From an uncultured Collinsella sp. (GTDB taxonomy: Bacteria; Actinomycetota; Coriobacteriia; Coriobacteriales; Coriobacteriaceae), in assembly GCA_900757185.1 (NCBI GenBank), contig CAAEMX010000042.1, positions 1 to 46,275 on the forward strand: a stretch of 46,275 bases of DNA, read 5' to 3'. The translations under genes and the position numbers were made by a program. Below are positions 1 to 8,255 of the stretch, in pieces (the first letter of the stretch is position 1; each line of letters starts with the position of its first letter). The notes beneath the pieces were generated by a model. That model saw nothing but the letters and a program-made list of their open reading frames with translations, did no database searches and was not told the DNA's origin.

Positions 1-30
1 CGATGCGACGGCCAGGTGCCGGGAGCTATT

Positions 31-60
31 CCCGCGTTGCGCTAGCTGCGGAAACGCGGG
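31..60. other. Hairpin downstream of the sugar kinase gene
   Basis: An 8-base inverted repeat (CCCGCGTT at 31-38, AACGCGGG at 53-60) lies 55 bases beyond the stop of the leftward kinase gene. No T-tract follows on either strand, so it is not a convincing intrinsic terminator. It may be an mRNA-stabilising hairpin. The rest of 1-114 shows nothing recognisable. Confidence 0.4.
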
Positions 61-114
61 ACCCGTTCAGGCTGTTGCGTTGAGATTGAAAATCAACCGC
101 CGACGCCCAGGCTT

Positions 115-1050
115 TTACAGCTCGGTCACGACAACGCCGTTGTAGACCTCGTCCCAACGGTCCATGACCAGATGGCCGGTCATGGGATCCATGGCATTGA
201 GCTTGCCGCAGGTGTTGGCGGTGCGCAGCACCGTCTCGTCGTCCGCGCCAGCAGCAATGGCATGCGCGAAGCCAGCGATAGTGGAGTCACCAGAGCCCGT
301 GGCGTTAACGGCAGGGATATCGGGCGTCTTTGCGCGGAACGCACGGCCATTGTGGAAGCCAACGGAGCCGGCAGCGCCCATGGACACGACGACCCAGGGG
401 ATATCGGAGAAGCGGGCATCAGAGGCGAGCGCGGCGCGGAGCTCGTCCACATCGTCGGTGGTAAAGCTCGTACCCAAAAGGCCGTTGATCTCGGTCAGGT
501 TAGGCTTGACCAGCTCGGGCTTAATTTCGGACTTAAGGGCGGCCTCGAGCGAAGCACCCGAGGTATCGAGCAACACCTTGGCACCGGCGTTCTCGGCAAT
601 GCCCGTGATCTTGGCATAGTAGTCTGCCTCGACACCGCGGGGCAGCGAACCCGAGATGGTGACGACGTCGGCCTTGCTCGCAAGCTCGGTAAACTTGGCG
701 GTAAAGGCATCGAGCTCCTCGGGGGCAATTGTCGGGCCGCTCTCGAGCAGCTCGGTCTGGTTGCCGGCATGAAGGATATTGAGGCAGATGCGGGTCTCGC
801 CCTTGATGGGCACAAAGTCGTTGTTAATACCGTTGGCGTCCATGAGCTCAGCCATGTAAGCGCCCATGTGGCCGCCGAGCAGACCGGTTGCCACGACGTC
901 GTCGCCCAGCTGACCCAGCACACGGGCCACGTTGAGGCCCTTGCCGCCGGCGGTCTTTTCGGGCGTCACACGGTTGACGTCGTCGATAACGAGCTCATCG
1001 AGCTGATAGCGCGTATCGACAGACGGGTTCATCGTAACGGTGAGGATCAT
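115..1050 (-). CDS. 1-phosphofructokinase / tagatose-6-phosphate kinase family (PfkB type)
   Basis: A 311-residue cytoplasmic sugar-phosphate kinase of the PfkB family, in the FruK/LacC branch. The N-terminal MILTVTMNPSVD start is typical of that branch. AGGKGLNVA at 34-42 is the first PfkB signature, and NATGSGDS at about 249-256 holds the anion hole and catalytic base (Asp255); the family more often has GAGDS. The ATG at 1050 follows AAGGAG with six bases between. The gene lies 59 bases behind the aldose epimerase gene, so the two are probably cotranscribed. The nearby AgaS-type isomerase, deacetylase and mannose-family PTS make tagatose-6-phosphate the likelier substrate, giving tagatose-1,6-bisphosphate. 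Sequence alone does not exclude fructose-1-phosphate. No tagatose-bisphosphate aldolase is in this window. Confidence 0.85.
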   Translation of the reverse strand: MILTVTMNPSVDTRYQLDELVIDDVNRVTPEKTAGGKGLNVARVLGQLGDDVVATGLLGGHMGAYMAELMDANGINNDFVPIKGETRICLNILHAGNQTELLESGPTIAPEELDAFTAKFTELASKADVVTISGSLPRGVEADYYAKITGIAENAGAKVLLDTSGASLEAALKSEIKPELVKPNLTEINGLLGTSFTTDDVDELRAALASDARFSDIPWVVVSMGAAGSVGFHNGRAFRAKTPDIPAVNATGSGDSTIAGFAHAIAAGADDETVLRTANTCGKLNAMDPMTGHLVMDRWDEVYNGVVVTEL

Positions 1051-1109
1051 TTTTAGCTCCTTATCTCGCAGGCTCCTAGTGCCTCGCGATACGAGTCGAC
1101 AAAACGGAA

Positions 1110-1991
1110 TTACAGAATCTCGATCGTGAACGAGCGCACGATGGTTTCTTTGGGCTTGGCGATAAGGCAGCCGCGCTTGTGCTCAAGCACGTCGTCCTCA
1201 TCGGAGCAGGTCGAAAGGCCGCCCCAGGGTTCAACTGCCACAAAATCGCCCTCGGGCTTGCTCCACACAATGAGATACGGGAAGCCCTCGAAGCTCAGGC
1301 GGACGCCCTTGTCCTCGCCCTTCTTGGAAAGCGTGACCTGACGGCTCTCGAGCACGTCAAAGATGGTCTCCGCAAAATCGAAGAGCTCATGCGACAGGGG
1401 CAACGTCTTCCCCACCATGGGGTTCTTGGAGCGGTTTGCCACGTCAATCAATCCAGTCGAGGGAACGGCGGTGCAGAGCTCCGCAGCCTCGTCTTTCTCA
1501 AAGCGTAACTCGTAGTCCGTATAGGCCTCGCCCTCGTCGAGCGGGCACCTAAAGCCGGGGTGTCCACCGATAAAGAACGGCATGTCCTCGGTGCCCTCGT
1601 TGGTCACCTCATAGGAGACGCGCACGGTATCCCCCTCAAGCGCATAACGAGCGACAAGCTTAAACGGGTACGGATAATCGCTCAGCAGCGCGGCGTTATC
1701 CTCCGAAGCCAGGCACATCGCCAGTTCGTTCTCGCTCTGGCTCAGCAGCTTCCACTCCTGTTTGCGCGCAAACCCGTGGCGAGCGAGCTTCACATGATGC
1801 CCGGCAAACGTCATGGCGCTACCATCACGCAGGCCTCCGCAAATCGGGAAGCAAATCGGTGCCTGGCCGGACCACACGGCGGGATCACCCTGCCACAAGT
1901 ACTCGCGACCTCCAGCCTCAATCGAGGTAAACGAGCCGCCGGCCGTGGAGACCTTGATAGAAATCGAATCGTTGGAGAGAGCGTATTCCAT
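1110..1991 (-). CDS. Aldose 1-epimerase family protein (LacX-like)
   Basis: A 293-residue mutarotase-fold protein that would interconvert alpha and beta anomers of a hexose or hexose phosphate. The expected active-site pieces are present: ARHGFAR near residue 86, GGHPGF near 157, and a C-terminal VEPWGG carrying the presumed catalytic Glu. The HGFAR and GGHPGF forms resemble the LacX branch, often found in galactose and tagatose operons. An upstream in-frame extension of 45 codons exists, but the ATG at 1991 has AAAGGATGG just before it and starts the typical N-terminus. It precedes the sugar kinase gene on the same strand and is divergent from the flavodoxin gene at 2148. The exact sugar is unknown. 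Confidence 0.85.
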   Translation of the reverse strand: MEYALSNDSISIKVSTAGGSFTSIEAGGREYLWQGDPAVWSGQAPICFPICGGLRDGSAMTFAGHHVKLARHGFARKQEWKLLSQSENELAMCLASEDNAALLSDYPYPFKLVARYALEGDTVRVSYEVTNEGTEDMPFFIGGHPGFRCPLDEGEAYTDYELRFEKDEAAELCTAVPSTGLIDVANRSKNPMVGKTLPLSHELFDFAETIFDVLESRQVTLSKKGEDKGVRLSFEGFPYLIVWSKPEGDFVAVEPWGGLSTCSDEDDVLEHKRGCLIAKPKETIVRSFTIEIL

Positions 1992-2147
1992 TGTCCATCC
2001 TTTCGAACAACTGCTTTTTGCTCGCAAGAACCCGTCTCGGCCCTGACCAAAGGACAAACCCGCACGTTCATCGATGCGTCCGGTATCCCAGCCATGCAAC
2101 GGGGTACCATACAGACATTGATGCAATTACAGCTGAAAGGCCTTCTT

Positions 2148-2732
2148 ATGCGAACCATCATCCTTTATGCCTCACGCCACCACGGCAATACGAAAAAGCT
2201 CGTGGACGCCATCGTCGAGGCGCACCCCGAAATCGATACCCTCGACGTGAAGTCACTCGGTAAAAACGAGTACCCCGACCTGCACGAATACCATCTGATC
2301 GGCGTCGCCACGGGCATCTATTACTCCGAAATCGACAAGGACATGGCACGTGTGCTCACGAACGTGCTGCAGCCGCAGGACAAGGTATTTGGCCTTATGA
2401 CCTATGGTGGCAAAAACAAGTGGTACGGCAAGGATATCGATGGCATCTGCCGCATGAGGCAGGCCATCTTTATGGGTGTCTACGGCTGCCCCGGCTTTGA
2501 TACGTGGGGGCCGTTCAAGCTCGCCGGCGGCGTCCAGAAGGGACACCCAACTGCCGAAGAGATTAAGGGAGCCGTCGATTTCTTCGACAAGATCGAAGAC
2601 GAGTATGGCGACATCATCGTCGAAGAGTACGCCAAGCGCGAGAAGCGTCTAGCCTACGAAAAGGAGCATCCTGCAGGAGGCCTGGTGGCCGGCGTTAAGC
2701 GCACGGCAAAGAAGATCGCTAACAAGCTGTAA
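2148..2732 (+). CDS. Flavodoxin-domain protein
   Basis: A 194-residue protein with a flavodoxin-like N-terminal fold. The phosphate-binding loop YASRHHGNTKKL (residues 7-18) follows the first beta strand, and GLMTYGG near 81-87 matches a later flavin-contact loop. It probably binds FMN and moves electrons, but no partner is encoded beside it. The C-terminal 50 residues are charged and end in a basic helix (KRTAKKIANKL). The reading frame is open back to 1560, but the ATG at 2148 follows GAAAGG with seven bases between, and the upstream frame is antisense to the epimerase gene. It is the only plus-strand gene in the first 10 kb and has its own terminator. Confidence 0.8.
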   Translation: MRTIILYASRHHGNTKKLVDAIVEAHPEIDTLDVKSLGKNEYPDLHEYHLIGVATGIYYSEIDKDMARVLTNVLQPQDKVFGLMTYGGKNKWYGKDIDGICRMRQAIFMGVYGCPGFDTWGPFKLAGGVQKGHPTAEEIKGAVDFFDKIEDEYGDIIVEEYAKREKRLAYEKEHPAGGLVAGVKRTAKKIANKL

Positions 2733-2763
2733 CTGTAAAGGTGCTTTTGAGCGTTTAACCCAT

Positions 2764-2801
2764 ACGGCGGGTCCGAGCAGATTCGGGCCCGCCGTCTTTT
2801 T
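2764..2801 (+). terminator. Intrinsic terminator of the flavodoxin gene
   Basis: The inverted repeat ACGGCGGG (2764-2771) / CCCGCCGT (2788-2795), with extra inner pairs, is followed by CTTTTT on the plus strand. It lies 32 bases after the flavodoxin stop, in the gap between convergent genes. Confidence 0.8.
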
Positions 2802-2807
2802 CTATCG

Positions 2808-3977
2808 TTACTCGGTAAAGGCGTTGCCGACGCTCTGGCCGCCAACATACGTCTCGACGAGGGTGAGCTCGTGGTCGAACACGACAAAGTCGGCGTCGCG
2901 ACCCGGCATGATGCTGCCGCACTTGTCCTCGATGCGCGCGGAGCGTGCCGGCACCTCGGTTGCCATGCGAATGGCGATATCGGCGCTGGCGATGCCCCAG
3001 TCGACGATGTTCTTGACGCCCTGGGCAAGCGTGAGCACCGAGCCGGCAATGCTCTTGCCGTCGGCGAGCCAGCACAGGTTGTCCTTCATGATGACGTCCA
3101 TGCCGCCGCTGGTGTAGCTGCCCTCGGGCATGCCGCCGCAACCCAGGCAGTCGGTGATGAGTACCGTGTGCTGCCAGCCCTTTGCCTGCAGCAGCGCCTT
3201 GATGGCGGCAGGGTTTACGTGCTTGCCGTCACAGATGATCTCGGCGTAGGTCTCGGGCGTGGACATGGCAGCACCCACGACACCGGGCTCACGGTGATGC
3301 AGACCGCGCTGGCCGTTATAGGTATGCGTAAAGCAGCTGGCACCGGCGTTGATAGCGGCGATGCACTCATCGTAGGTGGCGTCGGAGTGACCGATGCTGG
3401 TCACGACGCCCTGCGCGTTGAGGGCGGCAGCATAGGTGGCAGCGCCATCGCGCTCAGCGGCCATAGCGCTCTTGACGATACGTCCGCCAGCAGCCTCCTG
3501 CCACTGATCGAAGACCTCCTCGGAGGGATCGATAAGATAAGCGGGGTTCTGCGCGCCCACGTGCTTCATGGTAAAGAAGGGGCCCTCCAGGTAGATGCCC
3601 TGAATGCGAGCACCGCAGAAGTCGGGGCCGCGACCCTCGTCAGCCTGGGCGATGGCGGCGCAGGCGTCCTTGATCTGCTCGACGCCATCGGTGAACGTCG
3701 TGGGCAGCCAGCTGGTGGTACCGCGACGGGCAAGCTCGGTCGAGCTGATATCGATGCCCTCGGGATCGTTATCGGTAGTTGAGTGGTTGTAGAAGCCATG
3801 GATGTGAGTATCGACCATACCCGGTGCGATCCACGATCCCGTGTAGTCCTTAATCTCGCAAGAGGGCTCGTCGGCCTGCCAGACGCCAAAGACGCCATCC
3901 TCGACCATAAGATAGCCGCCCAGTTGCGGGCCTGCCGGCAAGAAGAACTTGTCAGCCTTAATTGCGTACGTGCTCAT
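2808..3977 (-). CDS. nagA: N-acetylglucosamine/N-acetylgalactosamine-6-phosphate deacetylase
   Basis: A 389-residue amidohydrolase that would remove acetate from an N-acetylhexosamine 6-phosphate. Metal and substrate motifs appear in the NagA order: HIH at 58-60 in PGMVDTHIHG, Glu131 in YLEGPFF, His197 in GHSDATY, His218 in THTYNGQRG, HHREPG at about 227-232, and the catalytic Asp276 in ITDCLGCGG. The ATG at 3977 is preceded by AAGGAG at five bases; a GTG two codons earlier overlaps that site and is less likely. It lies downstream of agaS but a terminator separates them, and TATAAG at 4017-4022 on the minus strand may be its own -10. In this neighbourhood it may act on GalNAc-6-phosphate (AgaA role) as well as, or instead of, GlcNAc-6-phosphate. 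Confidence 0.92.
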   Translation of the reverse strand: MSTYAIKADKFFLPAGPQLGGYLMVEDGVFGVWQADEPSCEIKDYTGSWIAPGMVDTHIHGFYNHSTTDNDPEGIDISSTELARRGTTSWLPTTFTDGVEQIKDACAAIAQADEGRGPDFCGARIQGIYLEGPFFTMKHVGAQNPAYLIDPSEEVFDQWQEAAGGRIVKSAMAAERDGAATYAAALNAQGVVTSIGHSDATYDECIAAINAGASCFTHTYNGQRGLHHREPGVVGAAMSTPETYAEIICDGKHVNPAAIKALLQAKGWQHTVLITDCLGCGGMPEGSYTSGGMDVIMKDNLCWLADGKSIAGSVLTLAQGVKNIVDWGIASADIAIRMATEVPARSARIEDKCGSIMPGRDADFVVFDHELTLVETYVGGQSVGNAFTE

Positions 3978-4039
3978 ATGCACTCCTTGCTTCTAAAGCA
4001 GTTGACTGTGGTGATGCTTATACCCAGCTCAGGTAAAAC

Positions 4040-4078
4040 AAAAAGCGCCCGCCCGCCGTTATGAGCGGACGGGCGCCC
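4040..4078 (-). terminator. Intrinsic terminator of agaS
   Basis: On the minus strand a GC-rich stem (GCGCCCGTCCGC paired with GCGGGCGGGCGC, one mismatch) closes a short loop and is followed by five T. It lies 17 bases beyond the agaS stop and separates it from nagA. Confidence 0.85.
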
Positions 4079-4094
4079 TTACAGGGGGACGCGA

Positions 4095-5261
4095 TTAAGC
4101 GGTGAAGGGGTGAATCGTCACGCCCTTAACCACGCGGTTGACCGTGCCGGTGGGGCTCGGCGTATCGGGCGTATTGCCCACGCGCACGGAGTTGAGCAGG
4201 CTGATAGCCTGGGCAAACATCACGAACGGCAGAGCAAGGTAGCCCTCGGGAAGCGCCTCGTAGCCCTTAAAGGTGAAGGACTCACCCTCATAGACGGTGG
4301 CACCTTCCTGCTGAACGGCGACGGTGTGCTGAGCGATCTTGTCGCCACCGATCTCGTTGAGGATGTCGATGTCGTACTGACGGGTGTAGGCGTCGTTGTT
4401 GACGAATACGAAGACGAGCGTCTTGTCGTCGACGAAGGACTTGGGTCCGTGACGATAACCCATAGAGGTGTCATAGGAAGTAGCGACCAGACCGTGAGCA
4501 AGCTCGAGGATCTTAAGCTGGCTCTCCTGGGCAAGGCCACCGAAGGAGCCGGAGCCAAGGTAGGTCACGCGGTTGAAGTCGCCAGCGAGGTAGTCGGCAA
4601 CCTCAGACTCGCGAGCGATGACCTCCTCGCCCATCTTGGCGATGGTCTCGACCCACTCGGCCTTCTGCTCGTCGGAAGCCTCGTCAAAGATGAGGGTAGA
4701 GAGCAGGGTCATGCAGGTGTAGGAGCCGGTCATGGCGAAGCCCTTGTCGTTGGCGCGCGGGATGAGCAGCGTCAGCGCATTGGGATCATCGGCGGACTCG
4801 ACGGCGAGCTTGCCCTCGGGCGCGCAGGTGATGTTGAGGAACTTGACGTTGTGGACGAGCTCCTTGGCAACGGCGACGGCGGCAAGGCTCTCGGGGCTGT
4901 TGCCGGAGCGGGCAAAGGAAACCACGAGCGTGGGATCCTCGGCGCGCAGGAAGTCGCGCGGGGCGCTCACGATGTCGGTCGTGGCGATGGGCTTAAAGTC
5001 GTAGAGATCAGTGTTGCCAGCGCGACGCAGGTACGGGGCGCAGGTATCGCCAACGTAGTCGGACGTACCGGCACCGGTGAAGACAACGGACAGACGGCCC
5101 TCGCCCATAGCGCGAGCCTCGGCCAGAAAGGCCTCGATGGCCTCCTTGTTCTCGCGATAGATGTTGAGCGTATCACGCCAAAGCTCGGGCTGCTGAGCAA
5201 TCTCAGCCGTGGTGATCTGGGCGCCGAGCTCGGTGAGCTCCTCGACACTCTTCTCGAACAT
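4095..5261 (-). CDS. agaS: AgaS-type SIS-domain sugar-phosphate isomerase/deaminase
   Basis: A 388-residue double-SIS protein of the AgaS family, which converts galactosamine-6-phosphate to tagatose-6-phosphate with release of ammonia. The first SIS domain has VFTGAGTSDYVGD at about 60-72 and SFARSGNSPES at 115-125, the phosphosugar-binding loops. A second SIS domain occupies the C-terminal half, with SYDTSMGYRHGPKSF as the family signature. The C-terminus SPTGTVNRVVKGVTIHPF is typical of AgaS and unlike the GlmS isomerase domain. The ATG at 5261 has a GAGAGAGG run nine bases upstream. The promoter region holds TATAAT and an overlapping palindrome that is probably bound by the GntR protein encoded next door. 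Confidence 0.9.
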   Translation of the reverse strand: MFEKSVEELTELGAQITTAEIAQQPELWRDTLNIYRENKEAIEAFLAEARAMGEGRLSVVFTGAGTSDYVGDTCAPYLRRAGNTDLYDFKPIATTDIVSAPRDFLRAEDPTLVVSFARSGNSPESLAAVAVAKELVHNVKFLNITCAPEGKLAVESADDPNALTLLIPRANDKGFAMTGSYTCMTLLSTLIFDEASDEQKAEWVETIAKMGEEVIARESEVADYLAGDFNRVTYLGSGSFGGLAQESQLKILELAHGLVATSYDTSMGYRHGPKSFVDDKTLVFVFVNNDAYTRQYDIDILNEIGGDKIAQHTVAVQQEGATVYEGESFTFKGYEALPEGYLALPFVMFAQAISLLNSVRVGNTPDTPSPTGTVNRVVKGVTIHPFTA

Positions 5262-5300
5262 TTCTAATACCTCTCTCTAGAAGTAATCCTCTGACGTGCA

Positions 5301-5340
5301 ATTATACACTTCGGTTGGTTATCTGGTAGTAACCAGTTAA
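5301..5340 (-). promoter_or_regulatory. agaS promoter with palindromic operator
   Basis: On the minus strand a perfect TATAAT (5301-5306) lies 39 bases before the agaS ATG. The palindrome CTGGTAGTAACCAG (5323-5336) sits where the -35 box would be, 16 bases from the -10. A binding protein there would block polymerase. A near-identical site lies before the PTS operon at 9615-9630. Confidence 0.75.
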
Positions 5341-5375
5341 ATACAAAGAATCATCATATGGAAACGATGCCAACA

Positions 5376-6107
5376 CTAGTCGCTACGCTGGTGGTAAACC
5401 TTGTATTTAAACTGATCGGCACGAGCAACCGAGAGCGTATACTCCACAACCTCGTTTGACTCGTTATACGTAGTCCTAACCAAATCGAGCACAGGCGAGC
5501 CCTCGACAATTTCCAAAAGGTGGGCATCGGTGGGACGGGCTATGCTCGCATAGAACTCCTCTTCGGCCACACGTATTTTTTGCTGAAAGTCTTGCTCAAT
5601 CACATCGTAAAGCGGCTTACGCTCCAGCAGCGGTCGCTTTAGGGACAGAAATTGACGAACCGGTAGATAGCTGCGTTCGACCATCATGGGCATGTTGTCG
5701 GCAGAACGAAGGCGCTTGAGCTTAAAAATGCGATCACCGATACGCAATCCCATATGCTCGGCCAGATTCTTATCGGCCTCCATCTCGCAAAACTCGAGAA
5801 TCGTGGTCTCGGGGTCACGACCCATCGCGCGCATCTGCTCGGTAAAGCTGTAGGACTGCATAAGATTGGTTGCCTTTGCCGAACGGTCGGTCACAAAGGT
5901 ACCGCGACCGTGCTGCCGAACCACCAGTCCTAAACGCTCCAGTTCCTGCAGAGCCAGGCGTACCGTAGTGCGCGAGAGACCATAGCGCTCCGAAAGTTCG
6001 CGCTCGGAAGGAATCATGTCACCGGCGCGATATTCATGGTCAATCTTTTCGGTCAGAATATCGACCAGCTGATCGTACAGCGGTTGCTTACGCGCTCCGA
6101 TCGCCAT
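5376..6107 (-). CDS. GntR family regulator with UTRA domain, probable amino-sugar repressor
   Basis: A 243-residue transcription factor with an N-terminal winged helix (about 8-75; PSERELSERYGLSRTTVRLAL is the recognition region) and a C-terminal UTRA effector domain (about 95-235), which in this HutC branch usually binds a sugar phosphate. It sits between the PTS operon and agaS, and both have the same palindrome upstream. It is therefore the obvious candidate for an AgaR/NagR-like repressor of amino-sugar genes. The ATG at 6107 follows AGGGAGG at five bases. It has its own promoter inside the gap after the PTS terminator. The effector is not known; GalNAc-6-phosphate, GalN-6-phosphate or tagatose-6-phosphate would fit. 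Confidence 0.88.
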   Translation of the reverse strand: MAIGARKQPLYDQLVDILTEKIDHEYRAGDMIPSERELSERYGLSRTTVRLALQELERLGLVVRQHGRGTFVTDRSAKATNLMQSYSFTEQMRAMGRDPETTILEFCEMEADKNLAEHMGLRIGDRIFKLKRLRSADNMPMMVERSYLPVRQFLSLKRPLLERKPLYDVIEQDFQQKIRVAEEEFYASIARPTDAHLLEIVEGSPVLDLVRTTYNESNEVVEYTLSVARADQFKYKVYHQRSD

Positions 6108-6156
6108 CCTATCCTCCCTTTTGCTCGAATTCGGCTAACTACCTAGGGTGTTAAGC

Positions 6157-6186
6157 ATTATCTGTCTGCCACACCCGAATCATCAA
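6157..6186 (-). promoter_or_regulatory. Promoter of the GntR regulator gene
   Basis: On the minus strand TTGATG (6181-6186) and GATAAT (6157-6162) are separated by 18 bases, 50 bases before the regulator's start codon. It begins just past the PTS terminator hairpin, so the regulator can be expressed independently of the PTS operon. Confidence 0.55.
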
Positions 6187-6189
6187 GAA

Positions 6190-6226
6190 AACAAAAGCCG
6201 CGCGCTCTTTCGAGCACGCGGCTTTT
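6190..6226 (-). terminator. Terminator of the PTS operon
   Basis: On the minus strand AAAAGCCGCG...CGCGGCTTTT forms a long stem with an inner GCTC/GAGC pairing, followed by a T-rich run. It lies 67 bases after the IID stop and just before the regulator's promoter. Confidence 0.85.
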
Positions 6227-6292
6227 AACATACACATGGCTTAAGGGGTCGGGGTGTGAGCCGCGTAGGGACACACCCCTCAAGCTAGAGCC

Positions 6293-7375
6293 TTACCAGA
6301 TGCTCGGCCAGAGACCAAGCGGGCCAGCGCCCAGGATGCCAAGGACGAAGAGCAGGAGAATGCCCTTGGTCGGGGTCCAGCTGTGCTTAGCGAACATGTA
6401 GTAAAGCAGCAGCGTAAGCATAAGCGGGACGAGCTTGGGGACGATGGTGTTGAGGGTGTCGGCAACAGAGAAGTTGACCGGATCCTCGGTGACGGTACCG
6501 TAGGTAACGGACTCCATGCCGTTGCCCAGATCGGTGACGCCGCACTCGACAGCGTTGCCGTCGGCATCGGAAGCGGTGAGGGCGTTGCCGTCCTTATCGG
6601 TCATGGCGATGGTACCGGCCTCAGCGGTCTCGGTATCGATGCCCTCCATACCGGTGAAGTTCTCGGCCTCCTTCTCGGAGACGATCACGGTAGTAGCGGA
6701 GAGGCCACGGGTGGTGCCATTGGGGATCTGGAGGTTGATCTGGGTGCCACCCATGGTGACGACCAGGCAACCGACGACGAAGACGCCCATGATGGAAGCG
6801 GCACGCGTGAAGGCCTGCATGTTGGCGGTCAGAGCGTCAATAGCGCTGGTGCCAAGCTTGTAGGACCAGTTCATGAGCCAGAAGCGCAGAGCGAACTGGA
6901 CGACGTTGAAGATCACCAGGAAGATGATCGGCGCAGCGGCGTTGCCGTTGATGGCCATGTTGGAGGTGATGCCGGCCGTGATAGGCACGAGCGTCAGCCA
7001 GAACAGGGCGTCACCGATACCACCGAGCGGGCCCATTGCGGCGACGCGGACGGCGCGGATCGTGGGGATGTCAACCTTGTTCTGCTCGAGCGAAAGCACG
7101 ATGCCCATAACAAAGGTGACAAGGAACGGGTGAGTGTTGAAGAACTCCAGGTTGTGGCTCATGGAAGCCGCGAGGTCGTTCTTGTTGGTGTGGATCTTCT
7201 CCAGACCGGGGATGATGGAGTAGAGCCAACCGGCGGCCTGCATACGCTCGTAGTTGAACGAGGCCTGCAGGAAGCAGGAGCGCCAGGCCATCTTGTTGAG
7301 GGTCTTCTGGTCGAGCTGCGGAGCAGGAGTGAGATCCTCGTAGTGCTCCGGGATCACATACTCATTAGATGCCAT
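6293..7375 (-). CDS. PTS mannose/GalNAc-family IID component
   Basis: A 360-residue membrane subunit of a mannose-class PTS permease, which with IIC forms the sugar channel. The N-terminal half carries the IID hallmarks: WRSCFLQASFNYERMQ (31-46), PFLVTFVMGIVLSLEQ (83-98) and AAMGPLGGIGDALFW (112-126). Hydrophobic stretches follow at about 149-169, 190-208, 311-328 and 334-352. Residues about 220-303 are a polar, acidic, Gly/Thr-rich insert, making the protein some 60-80 residues longer than typical IID proteins. The ATG at 7375 follows GGAGGTGA at eight bases and overlaps the end of the IIC gene by 11 bases; an 11-codon upstream extension is less likely. Confidence 0.92.
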   Translation of the reverse strand: MASNEYVIPEHYEDLTPAPQLDQKTLNKMAWRSCFLQASFNYERMQAAGWLYSIIPGLEKIHTNKNDLAASMSHNLEFFNTHPFLVTFVMGIVLSLEQNKVDIPTIRAVRVAAMGPLGGIGDALFWLTLVPITAGITSNMAINGNAAAPIIFLVIFNVVQFALRFWLMNWSYKLGTSAIDALTANMQAFTRAASIMGVFVVGCLVVTMGGTQINLQIPNGTTRGLSATTVIVSEKEAENFTGMEGIDTETAEAGTIAMTDKDGNALTASDADGNAVECGVTDLGNGMESVTYGTVTEDPVNFSVADTLNTIVPKLVPLMLTLLLYYMFAKHSWTPTKGILLLFVLGILGAGPLGLWPSIW

Positions 7376-8165
7376 CTTCGAAGTCACCTCCGTCAGAAAC
7401 AGCTGCACCCTTCAGCTCGGTCTGCTGCTGGAAGTCCCAGAAAGCGATGCCGAAGCCGATGAGAGCGAGGATGAGCAGAGCAGGGGTTGCCAGAGAATCG
7501 TTGGCAACGGTGATGAGCGCGAGGCCAAAGCCCATGAGGAAGAAGCCCCACATATCGCGGTTCATCATAACCTTGAGCAGGACGGCGAAGCCGACGAAGC
7601 GCATCATGCCGCCTGCAGCGGAGAGACCGGTCTGCAGCCAAGTCGGGATGGCGGAAGCGATGGTCTGACCGATGGTGGCGCCAGCGATGAAGAACAGGGT
7701 GACGACGACGGCGAAGATCAGGCCGAGCAGAGCCATGGCGAAATAGTTCAGACGCTCGATACCCTTGGTGTCAGCGTTGTGAGCCATGTTGTCCGCAGAG
7801 GACATGAGCGGCGACATAAGCGTGAAGACCAGGGTAACGCCGAGCTGACCAAGCAGAGCGAACGGAATGGCAAGGCCGACTGCCGCGTTGGGCTCGAGGC
7901 CCGTAGCGATAGCGAGAATGGCTGCCATGATGCCGCCGATGACGGCGTTAGGCGGCTGAGCGCCTCCGATCGGCATGTTGCCGATCGTCATGAGCTGATA
8001 AGTACCACCCACGAGAAGACCGGTGTTGAGGTCGCCAAGGATAAGACCGATGACGGCGCCGGTGACGATGGGCTGATAGAGAGACTCGAGGAAGTTGAAC
8101 TGGTCGATTGCCGCGACGAACGTGACGATGAAGACCAGAGCGACCTGGATGATCGAGTATTCCAT
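7365..8165 (-). CDS. PTS mannose/GalNAc-family IIC component
   Basis: A 266-residue polytopic membrane protein, the IIC half of the mannose-class permease. It is strongly hydrophobic with seven or eight likely membrane segments. The IIC signatures include LYQPIVTGAVIGLILGDLNTG (about 30-50) and GNMPIGGAQPPNAVIGGI (62-79), which contribute to the substrate site. Its length is normal for the family. The ATG at 8165 follows AAAGGAGGAG. A 90-base gap with a small hairpin separates it from IIB, and its end overlaps the IID start. Confidence 0.92.
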   Translation of the reverse strand: MEYSIIQVALVFIVTFVAAIDQFNFLESLYQPIVTGAVIGLILGDLNTGLLVGGTYQLMTIGNMPIGGAQPPNAVIGGIMAAILAIATGLEPNAAVGLAIPFALLGQLGVTLVFTLMSPLMSSADNMAHNADTKGIERLNYFAMALLGLIFAVVVTLFFIAGATIGQTIASAIPTWLQTGLSAAGGMMRFVGFAVLLKVMMNRDMWGFFLMGFGLALITVANDSLATPALLILALIGFGIAFWDFQQQTELKGAAVSDGGDFEDGI

Positions 8166-8217
8166 CTTGCTCCTCCTTTCAAAATGTATGTACGCACTTT
8201 GGATTTCACGTACAGAA

Positions 8218-8239
8218 TGTCAGGGTTTCATTCCTGACA
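8218..8239 (-). other. Intercistronic hairpin between IIB and IIC genes
   Basis: A 7-base inverted repeat (TGTCAGG 8218-8224, CCTGACA 8233-8239) lies in the longest gap inside the PTS operon. There is no T-tract, so mRNA processing or stability is likelier than termination. Confidence 0.45.
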
Positions 8240-8255
8240 ACGTGGATCATGAGGA

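Noticed and set aside
172..1056. Long plus-strand frame opposite the sugar kinase gene
   Set aside because: It is the antisense shadow of a well-supported kinase gene and has no recognisable family motif or ribosome site.
1560..2147. Upstream in-frame extension of the flavodoxin gene
   Set aside because: It runs antisense through the epimerase gene, and the ATG at 2148 has a good ribosome site.
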